Below, one piece after another: positions 54,041 through 63,538 of a stretch of 64,000 nt of DNA. The position numbers and the translations under genes are program-made. The notes below the pieces were generated by a model. The model was not told the DNA's origin, did no database searches, and worked only from the letters and a program-made list of their open reading frames with translations. This stretch comes from Ichthyophis bannanicus (Eukaryota > Chordata > Amphibia > Gymnophiona > Ichthyophiidae): NCBI GenBank assembly GCA_033557465.1, contig CM066033.1, positions 231,944,109-232,008,108 of the forward strand, written 5' to 3'. The first letter of the stretch is position 1. Each line of letters begins with the position of its first letter.

Positions 54041-55528
54041 TGTCATCCTTCATCAGCCCCAGCGGTGAAGACTGGTATTGTTGGGCTTTCTGAGAGTGGT
54101 AGTTGTGCCTTACTTATATAGATCACACAGAAAACTTCTTTTCTTTTTAGGGTTTTATTCCCCGTCCCTTGAGGTTTCTTCTTCCAAAGATAACAGAAAT
54201 TAACAGCCCATTTTGGCTTATAACAAAAGATAAATGAACAACAAAACAGCTTCCTTCAGCTTATAACTTTGAACAAAACAAAATAACCAACAGCCTAACT
54301 GTTTGCTTGGCTGGAGAGAGAGAGTAAGCTGCAGCCTTGCAACTCATACACTGGAGTTAAGGTCACACAATCACGTTTACCTCAGTGAGAATTCTGGCTC
54401 TGTTACAGTGAGAGAACACTCCATCAATTCTGGATTTTCTAATACTTCTGAGTTTTCATATTCCATTAATTCCTGTTCATTAACTTCTCCATTATCAGCT
54501 TCAGACGTGGGGTAAAAGTATGGCAGGCTTGCCTCGTCCCCTAGGAAGTTTCTTTTCCCTTCTGAAGCACTGCCTCTCTGGGAAGTATCGTATAACCCTG
54601 AGCTGTGCCTTCGAGAGCTCTGCCCCCGCTGGTGTCTTAATAGATAGCTCAGGTCCTTGTTTGACCTGCTAGCTGGGTAATTACGGCAGGTTCCTTGCCG
54701 GGTCTGCACTGGCTTCCTAGACTCAGCTGGGCTAGATTGGAAAGCTTGTAACGGCGTTTCCCTAGAAGCTGGGAGCTCACAGTGATAAGGGAAATCTTCA
54801 ACTTTTCTGGGTGAGTGAAACCCTCTTCTCTTAGTATTTTTATAACCAGGATAAAAGCTATTGTCAGCCTCTAAATATCTGGGCTTTATGTGGCTATTTC
54901 TATGCTTCCAGGGCTCCTCCCTCTCAGATAGCAAATAGCCCTTGTATTCACTCCTTGCCCCTGTACCTGCTGTTGCAGTCTTCTTATATTTCTCTCGTCC
55001 TCCAAGCACAAACACGCTGTCAGGGTGTTGCTTTCTCACCGAGCCACACAGGTCTCTGGATTCTTTCCAACTTTCACACCGGCTCCCTTGTTGCCTCACT
55101 GACTCACTCTCACTGTCTTCATCTCTGTCACACCAGCTCCAGGCTTTCCATGGCTTCAACTATATCTGCTGTTGCCTTTCAGCTTGTGACCTCTGTTGCT
55201 TCAACTCCTCTCTCAAGGATTCCCTCTCTCTCAAGGATTCCCCATCTCTCAAGGATTCTCTCTCTCTCAAGGATTCCCTATCTCTAATTGTTTGGGAGTC
55301 TATTTTATCTGCGTGTCTCCTGACTCCACCTTCATTCAGCTGCACTCTATTGGGCAAAACAAATTCCCTTGCTTTGCTCTCTGGGTGTGTCTTTCTGGGC
55401 TCTGTGCACGTGTGCCTAGGTTGTCCCTGGCAACCATCAAACATTCCTCTGTTTACCTTGTCACTTTTGCTGTGATTATTCACACTGATCTGCACTTTCT
55501 CGGGTTGCCTTAGGTCTACCCTGTGACA
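54041..55528 (-). repeat. Gypsy 3' LTR (1488 bp)
   Basis: By eye it differs from the 5' LTR by about ten substitutions and one single-base indel, under 1%. It is crossed by an open reading frame in the minus orientation. A gggttttattcccc segment near 54150 gives an AATAAA signal on the minus strand. Confidence 0.9.
54377..55159 (-). CDS. LTR-embedded open reading frame (3' LTR copy)
   Basis: 260 codons, preceded in the same frame by the end of the pol frame (one TAG stop between them at about 55157-55159). Composition is charged and Ser/Arg/Glu-rich with no domain I recognise; upstream it includes a short RE-rich repeat (RDRESLRERESLRDGESLR). The matching frame in the 5' LTR has no stop at this point. 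Whether it is translated is unknown; the length of open frame inside an LTR is the point of interest. Confidence 0.4.
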   Translation of the reverse strand: MKPWKAWSWCDRDEDSESESVRQQGSRCESWKESRDLCGSVRKQHPDSVFVLGGREKYKKTATAGTGARSEYKGYLLSEREEPWKHRNSHIKPRYLEADNSFYPGYKNTKRRGFHSPRKVEDFPYHCELPASRETPLQAFQSSPAESRKPVQTRQGTCRNYPASRSNKDLSYLLRHQRGQSSRRHSSGLYDTSQRGSASEGKRNFLGDEASLPYFYPTSEADNGEVNEQELMEYENSEVLENPELMECSLTVTEPEFSLR

Positions 55529-57628
55529 CATTCCCCCCCTTAAAACATTACTTGCTGCCGCAGTTTTCAGCGGACAGCATGTAATCCCTTGCGGGGTTCT
55601 ACAGTGCTGCTCGTGGTAAGCCAAATTAGCTGTGGCCACCCTTTCCTTCCACGGTTTTAATACATTGATGTGGTATATTTGCCTACGCCCGCTTTCATTT
55701 TCCACTAGGTATGACACAAAACCTACTTTTTTTACTACCACGGCTGGGCCTTTCCATCTAGATTCAAACTTCGGACCGGGGTCCGCCACTTGTATGAGGA
55801 CCTTGTCCCCTGCGGCCAGTTCTCTGGTCTGTGTATCCCTATCATAATATTTTTTCTGGCGCTGCTTGCTACGGTTCAAGTTCTCCATTGAGGCTTGGGA
55901 CGTTTTCCTTAGGCGCGTCCTTAATTCTTTCAAAAACTGTGGGATCCCCACCTCGGGTACTCTGGGTTCTACCCATTCATCTTTTAAAATATCTAATACT
56001 CCCCTTGGAGACCTCCCAAACAGAAGTTCAAATGGGGATACTCCTAGTGAGGTTTGAACTCGTTCTCTGCAGGCATACATTACGAATGGGAGTAATGTAT
56101 CCCATTCCATCATTTCCCCCTTTCTTAGGCCTCTTCGCAACAAATGCTTTATTGATTGGTTGGTGCGCTCCACCAACCCATTGGTCTGGGGATGATACGC
56201 TGACGTTTTTATGTGGCGTATACCGAACGCCTCCCAGACTCTAGCAAGGTACCTAGAAACAAAGTTGGTACCCTGATCCGTTAGGATTTCCTGGGGAAAC
56301 CCCACCTTGCAGAACAGCTTTATTAGTTCCTGCGCTATGATTTTAGCAGATATATTCCTAAGGGGTATAGCCCATGGGAATCGGGTCACATGATCTACAA
56401 TAACTAATAGGTACTGGAAACCCCTAGGCGTTTTTATCAATGGGCCTACGATGTCTATCCCCATTCGCCTAATAGGCGTAGCTATTGTGGGCAATGGTAT
56501 CAAGGGTGCAGCCTTGGGTCTGGATATAGAGACCCTTTGACAGGCAGGGCAAGCATCGCAATACCGCTTGGTCTCTTGATACACCCCTGGCCAATAAAAA
56601 CGTGCTAAAATCTGATCCAGTGTCCCTTGGACACCTTTATGTCCCCCAACTGGATGGTCATGTGCCAAGCGTAAAACTACCGCCTTAAAGGCTACTGGCA
56701 CCACCAGCTGCTTCCTCACAGCTCCTGTATAGGGATCTAGACTTTCCCTATATAAAATATTCTCATCGAGTAAGAATCGTGGTAATGTATTACGATCCAT
56801 CTGGGCCCACTCGAAAGCTCTTTTTAAGGCCAAGTCTGCTCTCTGCTCCATCGGAAAGGATGGAAACTTTTGGACGAGGGCAGCGGGGACCCAGGGTAAC
56901 CCTTCCCCTGTTTCTAGTTCCCTTCTTCCTTTGGCTCTCTTATCTCTTTCCTGTCGCTTGGTAGCCCTGGTTTTCTTTCCTTCCCCCACCGGGCTCTGAA
57001 CTAACTCATCATGGTTAGGTAGTGGATCCCTCTCTTCCGCTTCTGTCCCTTTCTCAGGGGCCTCTTTGACCTCCTCTTCTGTAGGTGTTTCTACTCCCTC
57101 TACTGGGGCTCCTTGAGGTTCACCTACCGGGGTTTCGTGGGGTTCAACTACCGGGGCTTGGGATCGTGTGGAGACCAATCCCGTTTTTATGCCTACCCCC
57201 TGGCTTAATATACCAGGAAACGAAGGCCAGTCCCATCCTAAAATTAGTTTTTGGGGTAGCCCAGGGACTACTGCTACCTGTAACTTTCTTTCTGCCCCTA
57301 ATGCCTTGACGCTTACTTGACGTAAGGGATAGGGAAGCTGTGCGCCGTGTACACATTTTATTGCTATTTGTTTTGGTGTTACCGGGCGAGACTGCTTCAA
57401 AGTTTCCCAAAATTCTTGGGCAATTAAACTCTGTTCTGCCCCAGAATCTAGTATAGCCATAGCATTTTCGCCATCAACTTGTACCTGTAAACATATGCCT
57501 TTCAGCACTGGCTTCTCTGCCCCTACCATAAGGACTGTCTTAACCCTACATTCTTTTATCATATGGCTGGGTCGGCCACATCTATAACACCTCCTAGTGT
57601 TCCTCTCTACGTTATTCTTACCAGGGTT
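55160..57628 (-). pseudogene. Gypsy gag-pol: zinc knuckle, protease, integrase (no RT)
   Basis: One long open frame. Order: zinc knuckle CYRCGRPSHMIKEC (C-x2-C-x4-H-x4-C), aspartic protease core AILDSGAEQSLI, a charged linker with a WARM-like spacer, integrase with HHCC zinc finger (HDHPVGGHKG ... CDACPAC), the DDE triad in GIDIVGP, TDQGTNF and LVERTNQ, and a GPY/F-type tail (WKGPAVVVKKVGFVSYLV). No FGL or YxDD reverse-transcriptase box and no RNase H appear between or after these. The first codons of the longer frame (57727-57629) are hAT sequence. The frame runs on through the polypurine tract into the LTR. Confidence 0.85.
55529..55546 (-). promoter_or_regulatory. Polypurine tract of the gypsy element
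   Basis: On the minus strand AAGGGGGGGAATG directly abuts the 3' LTR start TGTCACAGG, the expected position and composition of the plus-strand priming site. Confidence 0.75.
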
Positions 57629-57717
57629 CAGGGCCGGATTTACGTATACGCCATGTACGCCATGGCGTAGGGCCCACAGCCGGCAGGGGCCCACAAAAAA
57701 AGAACCAGTTTTTTTTT

Positions 57718-58145
57718 TTAAACTCAATTTAAAAAAAAAACCTGGTGGCTGCCGCCGCGGGGCCCCCTCTGCTGCCGCGGGGGCCCCGTCTACAAGCTGG
57801 TCGGGTCGGGTCGGGTCCGGTCGGGTCTCTCTCCCTCCCTCCCTCGCTGCAGGCTGCGAGAGACGCGAAGATAGAGCGTCTCCTCGCGTCTGTGTTAAGC
57901 CCGCAGGGGCTGATGGGATTTCCCATCAGCCCCTGCGGGCTTAACACAGACGCGAGGAGACGCTCTCCCTTCGCGTCTCTCGCAGCCTGCAGCCTGCAGC
58001 GAGGGAGGGAGAGAGACCCGACCCGACCGGACCGGACCGGACCCGACCGGACCGGACCCGACCAGCTTGTAGACGGGGCCCCCGCGGCAGCAGAGGGGGC
58101 CCCGCGGCGGCAGCCACCAGGTTTTTTTTTAAAATTAAATTTTAC
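57718..58145. repeat. Long near-perfect palindrome in hAT element B
   Basis: Arms of about 210 bp around a 4-base loop attt near 57920 (ggctgatggg / cccatcagcc). Outer ends are A-rich left and T-rich right beside cctggtggctgccgcc / ggcggcagccaccagg. Arms contain a ccgacccgaccggac array. The sequence is unrelated to the palindrome of element A although it holds the same place in the element. Confidence 0.9.
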
Positions 58146-58149
58146 TTTA

Positions 58150-58940
58150 GGCCGGGGGGGGGGTAGGACGGGTAATGGGCGATGGGGGGGCTGGGGCTGG
58201 AAATGGGCTATTGGGGGGCTGGGGCTGGAAATGGGCTGGGCTGGGCTGGGCTGGGCTGGGGGGGGTTAAGGCTAGAGGTGGGCTGATGGGGTTAGGACTG
58301 GTAATGGACTGTGGGCTGTTGGGGGGGCTTAGAACTGGCAATGGGCTTTGGGGGGGGGTTAAGACTGGTAATGGGCTGTGGGCTGATGGGGGCTGTCTGG
58401 TAATGGGCTATGGGGGGGGGCTAGGACTGGAAATGGGCTGGGGGGTTAAGACTGGAGGTGGGCTGATGGGGTTAGGACTGGTAATTGGCTGTTGGGGGGG
58501 TTAGAACTGGTAATGGGCAATGGGGGGGTTAAGACTGGTAATGGGCTGTGGGCTGATGGGGGTTGTCTGGTAATGGGCTATGGGGGGCTAGGACTGGAAA
58601 TGGGCTGGGGGGTTAAAACTGGAGGTGGGATGATGGGGTTAGGACTGGTAATGGGCTGTGGGCTGAGGGGGGGGGGTAGGACTGGCAATGGGCTATGGGG
58701 GGCTGACTGGAAATGGGTTGATGGGGTTAGGACTGGAAGTGGGCTGATGGGGGGTTAGGACTGGTAATGGGTTATAGGGGGGGCTTAAACTGACAATGGG
58801 GTGATGGGGGGTTAAGGACTGAAAATGGGGTGATGGGGGGTTAAGGACTGTAAGTGGGGTGATGGGGGGGCTAGGACTGGTATTGGGTTGGGGGGTTGCT
58901 AGGACTGGAAATGGGCTGATGGATGGCTAGGACTGGAAAT
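58150..58940. repeat. G-rich minisatellite of hAT element B
   Basis: Irregular units of the form taggactggaaatgggctga followed by G-runs, homologous to 26728-27560 in element A. Includes a (ggctg)n run near 58222-58258. Confidence 0.85.
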
Positions 58941-60037
58941 GGGCTGATGCAGGGACTAGAAGGAAATGGATGCTGGGTGAGGCTGGAACTAGAAGGGAGC
59001 TGATGTTGGGGGAGGATTAGAATGGGATGGGGCTGGAAGAGTAAAATGGAGAAGGGAAAAATATTTTGTGTGGGAGGGATAAAAAATCTACAATTGGCCG
59101 GGTATTGGGAGAGTAAGTGGGGATTGAGGATGGAGGGGTAAAATTTGAGTGGATGAAATAGGAATGAGGAAAGAGCAAAAGGAGAAAGATTAGTATGTTA
59201 AAGCAGATGTAGAGAGAGAATGGAAAAAAATCTAGAAGAGAGAAGAAAGGACAAATGGACAGCAGACGATGGAGAGTTAGCAGAAGACACGAAGAAACCA
59301 GAAGAAAGTGGCTGGAGCAATTGCAGCTGAAAAAAATGCACAAAAGGTAGAAAAATATCTCTTTATTTTGAATTTATTAATTGGAATATGTCAGCTCTGG
59401 TAAATGTGCATCATTAACATCTGTGCTTTGTTTAGTACAAGAGCAAATTAATGTATAGTTTTATTTCTACAGTGTTGTACATTCCAAGTTTGGCTTTTGG
59501 GATTCCCAGTTTAATTATTGTCTTCCTATTTCTAAATTGTGATTACTTGTTTGGTGATGGTCTATGTTCTGCATGTGTAACTGAGCTGAGGTGTTCTGTT
59601 TATATAATTCCTATTTGACATTGCCACTTGTTCTCTTTCCCCAGTAGGTCATGTATTGTTGTTCTCTGAAATGTATTGGTTTAATATTTGCAGTGTTGCC
59701 TTTTGATTGGTAGAGTATGGTGCTTTGTGAGTCCTGGTAGTGCTGTTAGGATACGGCGGGTTTACTATGGGCAGTGTTTGTAGTAGTTCCTAATGTGTCT
59801 GGCAGTTGGCACTGGATTATAGTAATGTAGAAATCTTTTAGTCTTTCTTTATCCATACACTCATTAAGAGGCACGTTTACTAAAAGTTAGTATATGGTAA
59901 CATTATGCAAATATTTATGCAAATGAGGCCCCTTATGCAAATGAGGCCCGCACCCCCCTTGGGCCGCCCCTGCTGGGGGCCCACAATTTTTGTTGGCGTA
60001 GGGCCTCACTCAAGGTAAATCCGGCCCTGCCAGGGTT

Positions 60038-60810
60038 ATACTCATTCACTCTCCTGGGTGTATACTTTTTACATTCATCCGTTCCAGTCACACTTGTACC
60101 TTTTAAAAGGCTCACATCAGACACAGTAGCATGCTTTGCTTCTTTAAACACCTCTGCCATTTTAGCTGCTTCTTCGGTATTTGAGCAACTTTGTAATGTT
60201 AAGAACGTTTTCATTTCCTGTGGTATGGCTAACAAAAATTGCTCTAAGACAATCTCGTCTAATATAGACTCCAGTGTTCTATTCTCAGGGTCTAACCACT
60301 TGTAAACCAGGCTCTTGAGCCTCTGACACAAAGCGTTTGGAGTTTCACTCTCCAGCATTACTGCCTCCCTAAACAACCTTTTGTAATGCCTCGGTGTCAG
60401 CCCAAGGCGATCCTTTACTGCCTTTTTAATTTCAGCATAATTATTTGCTAGGCTAGCTGCATGGCCTTAAAGGCAGATAAAGCCTCTCCGCTTAGAGTCA
60501 TGGCGAATCGCATCGCCCATTGTTCTGTAGGCCACTTTAAATTCCCTGCTATGCGCTCAAACGCTTCAATAAAGTCATCGGGGTTATCTTCACGCCCCAA
60601 ATGTCTCAAAGCAAGACCTGTATGTATGTCTACTTGTGGTACTGTAGATTCTTTCTCTGAAGACTTTCTTAGTAGCGCAGTCATAGCTTCCACCAACGGT
60701 CTTTGCTGCTCCTGCATAGCTGCCATATATTGTTCCTGCAGGTGTTGTATCATCCTGGCCTGCTTCTCCTGTTGTTCGTTCATCCAGGCCAGCATATCTT
60801 GGGGATCCAT
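60038..60810 (-). pseudogene. Gypsy Gag with SCAN-like domain, frameshifted
   Basis: Starts MDPQDMLAWMNEQQ at 60810 (coiled-coil-like, Gln-rich N-terminus), then DDFIEAFERIAGNLKWPTEQ, a CA-type block. The frame breaks near 60450 (stop after KAMQLA); the next frame carries on with FREAVMLESETPNALCQRLK, YKWLDPENRTLESILDEIVL and EQFLLAIPQEM. This last part closely resembles the SCAN domain of vertebrate zinc-finger proteins, which is thought to derive from the capsid of a Gmr1-like gypsy element. Cut from the zinc knuckle by hAT element B. Confidence 0.85.
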
Positions 60811-61142
60811 CCTCTTTTCCTTTCGCTCTGCACCTGAAATAAAGAGAAAGAGACCACCAAGTGCGGTACAAAACACACAGAAAGGTTTCTTTTCCTCTCT
60901 TTTATATCACCCCTTTTCTCACAATATCCTTTCCCGTCCACCCAGGTTACCAATACCTCAGTTTCCTGGTAGACTCCAGCATGTGAGAAAAAGGTCTTTT
61001 CCACCGCTGGCCGCTCTGCCAGCCGAATCCTCTCCAATATTTCCTGGATCCAACTTCTCCTGCTTTTCAGCACTGTCCTTTTTCTTTTTTCAGGCAACTT
61101 CTTATGCCCCCCGAAAAATTATACTCAATTCTACGCCATTTA

Positions 61143-62629
61143 TGTCATCCCTCATCAGCCCCAGCGGTGAAGACTGGTATTGTTGGGCTTTCTGAGAGTG
61201 GTAGTTGTGCCTTACTTATATAGATCACACAGAAAACTTCTTTTCTTTTTAGGGTTTTATTCCCCGTCCCTTGAGGTTTCTTCTTCCAAAGATAACAGAA
61301 ATTAACAGCCCATTTTGGCTTATAACAAAAGATAAATGAACAACAAAACAGCTTCCTTCAGCTTATAACTTTGAACAAAACAAAATAACCAACAGCCTAA
61401 CTGTCTGCTTGGCTGGAGAGAGAGAGTAAGCTGCAGCCTTGCAACTCATACACTGGAGTTAAGGTCACACAATCACGTTTACCTCAGTGAGAATTCTGGC
61501 TCTGTTACAGTGAGAGAACACTCCATCAATTCTGGATTTTCTAATACTTCTGAGTTTTCATATTCCATTAATTCCTGTTCATTAACTTCTCCATTATCAG
61601 CTTCAGACGTGGGGTAAAAGTATGGCAGGCTTGCCTCGTCCCCTAGGAAGTTTCTTTTCCCTTCTGAAGCACTGCCTCTCTGGGAAGTATCGTATAACCC
61701 TGAGCTGTGCTTCGAGAGCTCTGCCCCCGCTGGTGTCTTAATAGATAGCTCAGGTCCTTGTTTGACCTGCTAGCTGGGTAATTACGGCAGGCTCCTTGCC
61801 GGGTCTGCACTGGCTTCCTAGACTCAGCTGGGCTAGATTGGAAAGCTTGTAATGGCGTTTCCCTAGAAGCTGGGAGCTCACAGTGATAAGGGAAATCTTC
61901 AACTTTTCTGGGTGAGTGAAACCCTCTTCTCTTAGTATTTTTATAACCAGGATAAAAGCTATTGTCAGCCTCTAAATATCTGGGCTTTATGTGGCTATTT
62001 CTATGCTTCCAGGGCTCCTCCCTCTCAGATAGCAAATAGCCCTTGTATTCACTCCTTGCCCCTGTACCTGCTGTTGCAGTCTTCTTATATTTCTCTCGTC
62101 CTCCAAGCACAAACACGCTGTCAGGGTGTTGCTTTCTCACCGAGCCACACAGGTCTCTGGATTCTTTCCAACTTTCACACTGGCTCCCTTGTTGCCTCAC
62201 TGACTCACTCTCACTGTCTTCATCTCTGTCACACCAGCTCCAGGCTTTCCATGGCTTCAACCGTATCTGCTGTTGCCTTTCAGTTTGTGACCTCTGTTGC
62301 TTCAACTCCTCTCTCAAGGATTCCCTCTCTCTCAAGGATTCCCCATCTCTCAAGGATTCTCTCTCTCTCAAGGATTCCCTATCTCTAATTGTTTGGGAGT
62401 CTATTTTATCTGCGTTTCTCCTGACTCCACCTTCATTCAGCTGCACTCTATTGGGCAAAACAAATTCCCTTGCTTTGCTCTCTGGGTGTGTCTTTCTGGG
62501 CTCTGTGCACGTCTGCCTAGGTTGTCCCTGGCAACCATCAAACATTCCTCTGTTTACCTTGTCACTTTTGCTGTGATTATTCACACTGATCTGCACTTTC
62601 TCGGGTTGCCTTAGGTCTACCCTGTGACA
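61143..62629 (-). repeat. Gypsy 5' LTR (1487 bp)
   Basis: Near-identical to 54041-55528. On the minus strand a TGGCGTAG segment begins 3-4 bases inside the LTR boundary (about 61132-61139) and may be the primer-binding site; I could not assign a tRNA. Confidence 0.9.
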
Positions 62630-62653
62630 ATATACTAGTGGGAATAGGTACAA
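61643..62653 (-). CDS. LTR-embedded open reading frame (5' LTR copy)
   Basis: 336 codons, entering from flanking DNA at 62653 and open across most of the LTR. It lacks the TAG found in the 3' LTR copy but has a single-base deletion near 61710 that shifts the last third relative to that copy. The RE-rich repeat block and the rest are shared. No recognised domain. Confidence 0.4.
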   Translation of the reverse strand: MYLFPLVYCHRVDLRQPEKVQISVNNHSKSDKVNRGMFDGCQGQPRQTCTEPRKTHPESKAREFVLPNRVQLNEGGVRRNADKIDSQTIRDRESLRERESLRDGESLRERESLREELKQQRSQTERQQQIRLKPWKAWSWCDRDEDSESESVRQQGSQCESWKESRDLCGSVRKQHPDSVFVLGGREKYKKTATAGTGARSEYKGYLLSEREEPWKHRNSHIKPRYLEADNSFYPGYKNTKRRGFHSPRKVEDFPYHCELPASRETPLQAFQSSPAESRKPVQTRQGACRNYPASRSNKDLSYLLRHQRGQSSRSTAQGYTILPREAVLQKGKETS

Positions 62654-62736
62654 ATGTATATATTTTACAAAATTATATGCATAAGTGCCGATCTTGCCCC
62701 CACTCCACCCATCCCTGGCAACTAGGAATGCTTATT

Positions 62737-63538
62737 GTCACTCAGCAGGGGGCGCTCAGCATTCCGTCAGCCACTCTCACTTCTCTATCAGAATGATTTG
62801 AGCAAACACAGTTCAAATAGCCACTTTATTAGTTAAGCAAAGTTCCAAAATCAAAGTAGCTTTTCTGTAGATCTGCTCCAAACAGCAGTAATGCACACAG
62901 GGGTTTATTCCCCTCCTACACAGCCCTGGCTCCAGATGGGCTGTGCCTCAATATCAGACAAAGTCCAGGCTAAGGCTTCACTTAAACAGTCTCTTTTGTG
63001 CTCCAGCACTAGTCCCATACTTTACTACAGCACTAATGTTAGTCTATCTCACAGCTGTAGACTAATTAGTACCTCCATAGAATTCTTTGCTTCTAGCAAC
63101 CTCAGATGCAAACACAGCCACTCGATGTAGCTCAGTTCAGTTTCATACAGTTTTCTTTTACATTCTCCTATCTGGCATAGCACCACACTCTTATCCAACA
63201 CAGTTATCACAATTCATTATATTCCCCACACTCTTATAACTCTCTTCCAGACAAGTTCTGCTTTCCAGCTAGCATTCTGCTTCCCTCCAAATGTTCTCTC
63301 TTTCTCCTGTATTTAGCTCTGGAAGTATAGTGGGAACTCTTACCTCAACTGGAGCTTAACACCATTGTTTCAGGCTTTTCACAAGGTTCAGGAACAGATG
63401 ATTCATTTATCTTCATTTTCATATCCTATTTATGGACAATGTGTGCTGTATAATACTGAGCCTCCTGGCTCCAGGACAGTTCAACATCCTGCCCCGATCA
63501 TCCATTTCCTGATCAGCTTTCTTCATCAACTTGTGACA
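62737..63538 (-). mobile_element. Possible solitary LTR
   Basis: Begins tgtcac and ends gtgaca, inverted LTR-like ends similar to those of the neighbouring gypsy LTR. On the minus strand two AATAAA signals lie in the expected final third (near 62825 and 62915). No target duplication (cttat versus aggga), so it may be a coincidence or a rearranged copy. Confidence 0.35.

Larger units (their letters stand above)
57629..60029. mobile_element. hAT element B (2.4 kb, non-autonomous) with palindrome and minisatellite
   Basis: Perfect 14-bp ends cagggccggattta / taaatccggccctg, flanked by perfect 8-bp duplications ccagggtt at 57621-57628 and 60030-60037. It inserted between the SCAN-like domain and the zinc knuckle of the gypsy gag. 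Inside: a 430-bp palindrome (57718-58145), G-rich minisatellite (58150-58940), then a core to about 59950 that matches element A (26225-28346) closely, for example gcagatgctgggtggggctg-like and gaaaaatattttgt and caaatggacagcagacgatg phrases. It has about 290 bp (59535-59835) absent from A. No transposase. Confidence 0.9.
54041..62629 (-). mobile_element. Gmr1-like Ty3/gypsy LTR retrotransposon, non-autonomous, split by a hAT element
   Basis: Two LTRs (54041-55528 and 61143-62629) with TGTCA...TGACA ends flank a minus-strand gag-pol. The 4-bp flanks atat (54037-54040 and 62630-62633) fit a target duplication. Order on the minus strand: SCAN-like Gag, zinc knuckle, protease, integrase, polypurine tract, 3' LTR. 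No RT or RNase H motif is visible. Gmr1-type gypsy elements place integrase before RT and have SCAN-related Gag (established knowledge), so the RT/RH part expected downstream of integrase seems to have been deleted. The hAT element B (57629-60029) lies inside gag. Confidence 0.85.

Noticed and set aside
54942..55513. Plus-strand Ser/Leu-rich frames, also at 62043-62614
   Set aside because: They are antisense to the LTR reading frame and reflect its repeated RE-rich block; no domain.
58175..58758. Gly-rich repeat protein frames
   Set aside because: Translations of the minisatellite of hAT element B.
7906..59000. CRISPR array, operon or bacterial-type features
   Set aside because: The tandem repeats have no spacer-repeat structure and all recognisable coding sequence is from eukaryotic transposable elements.
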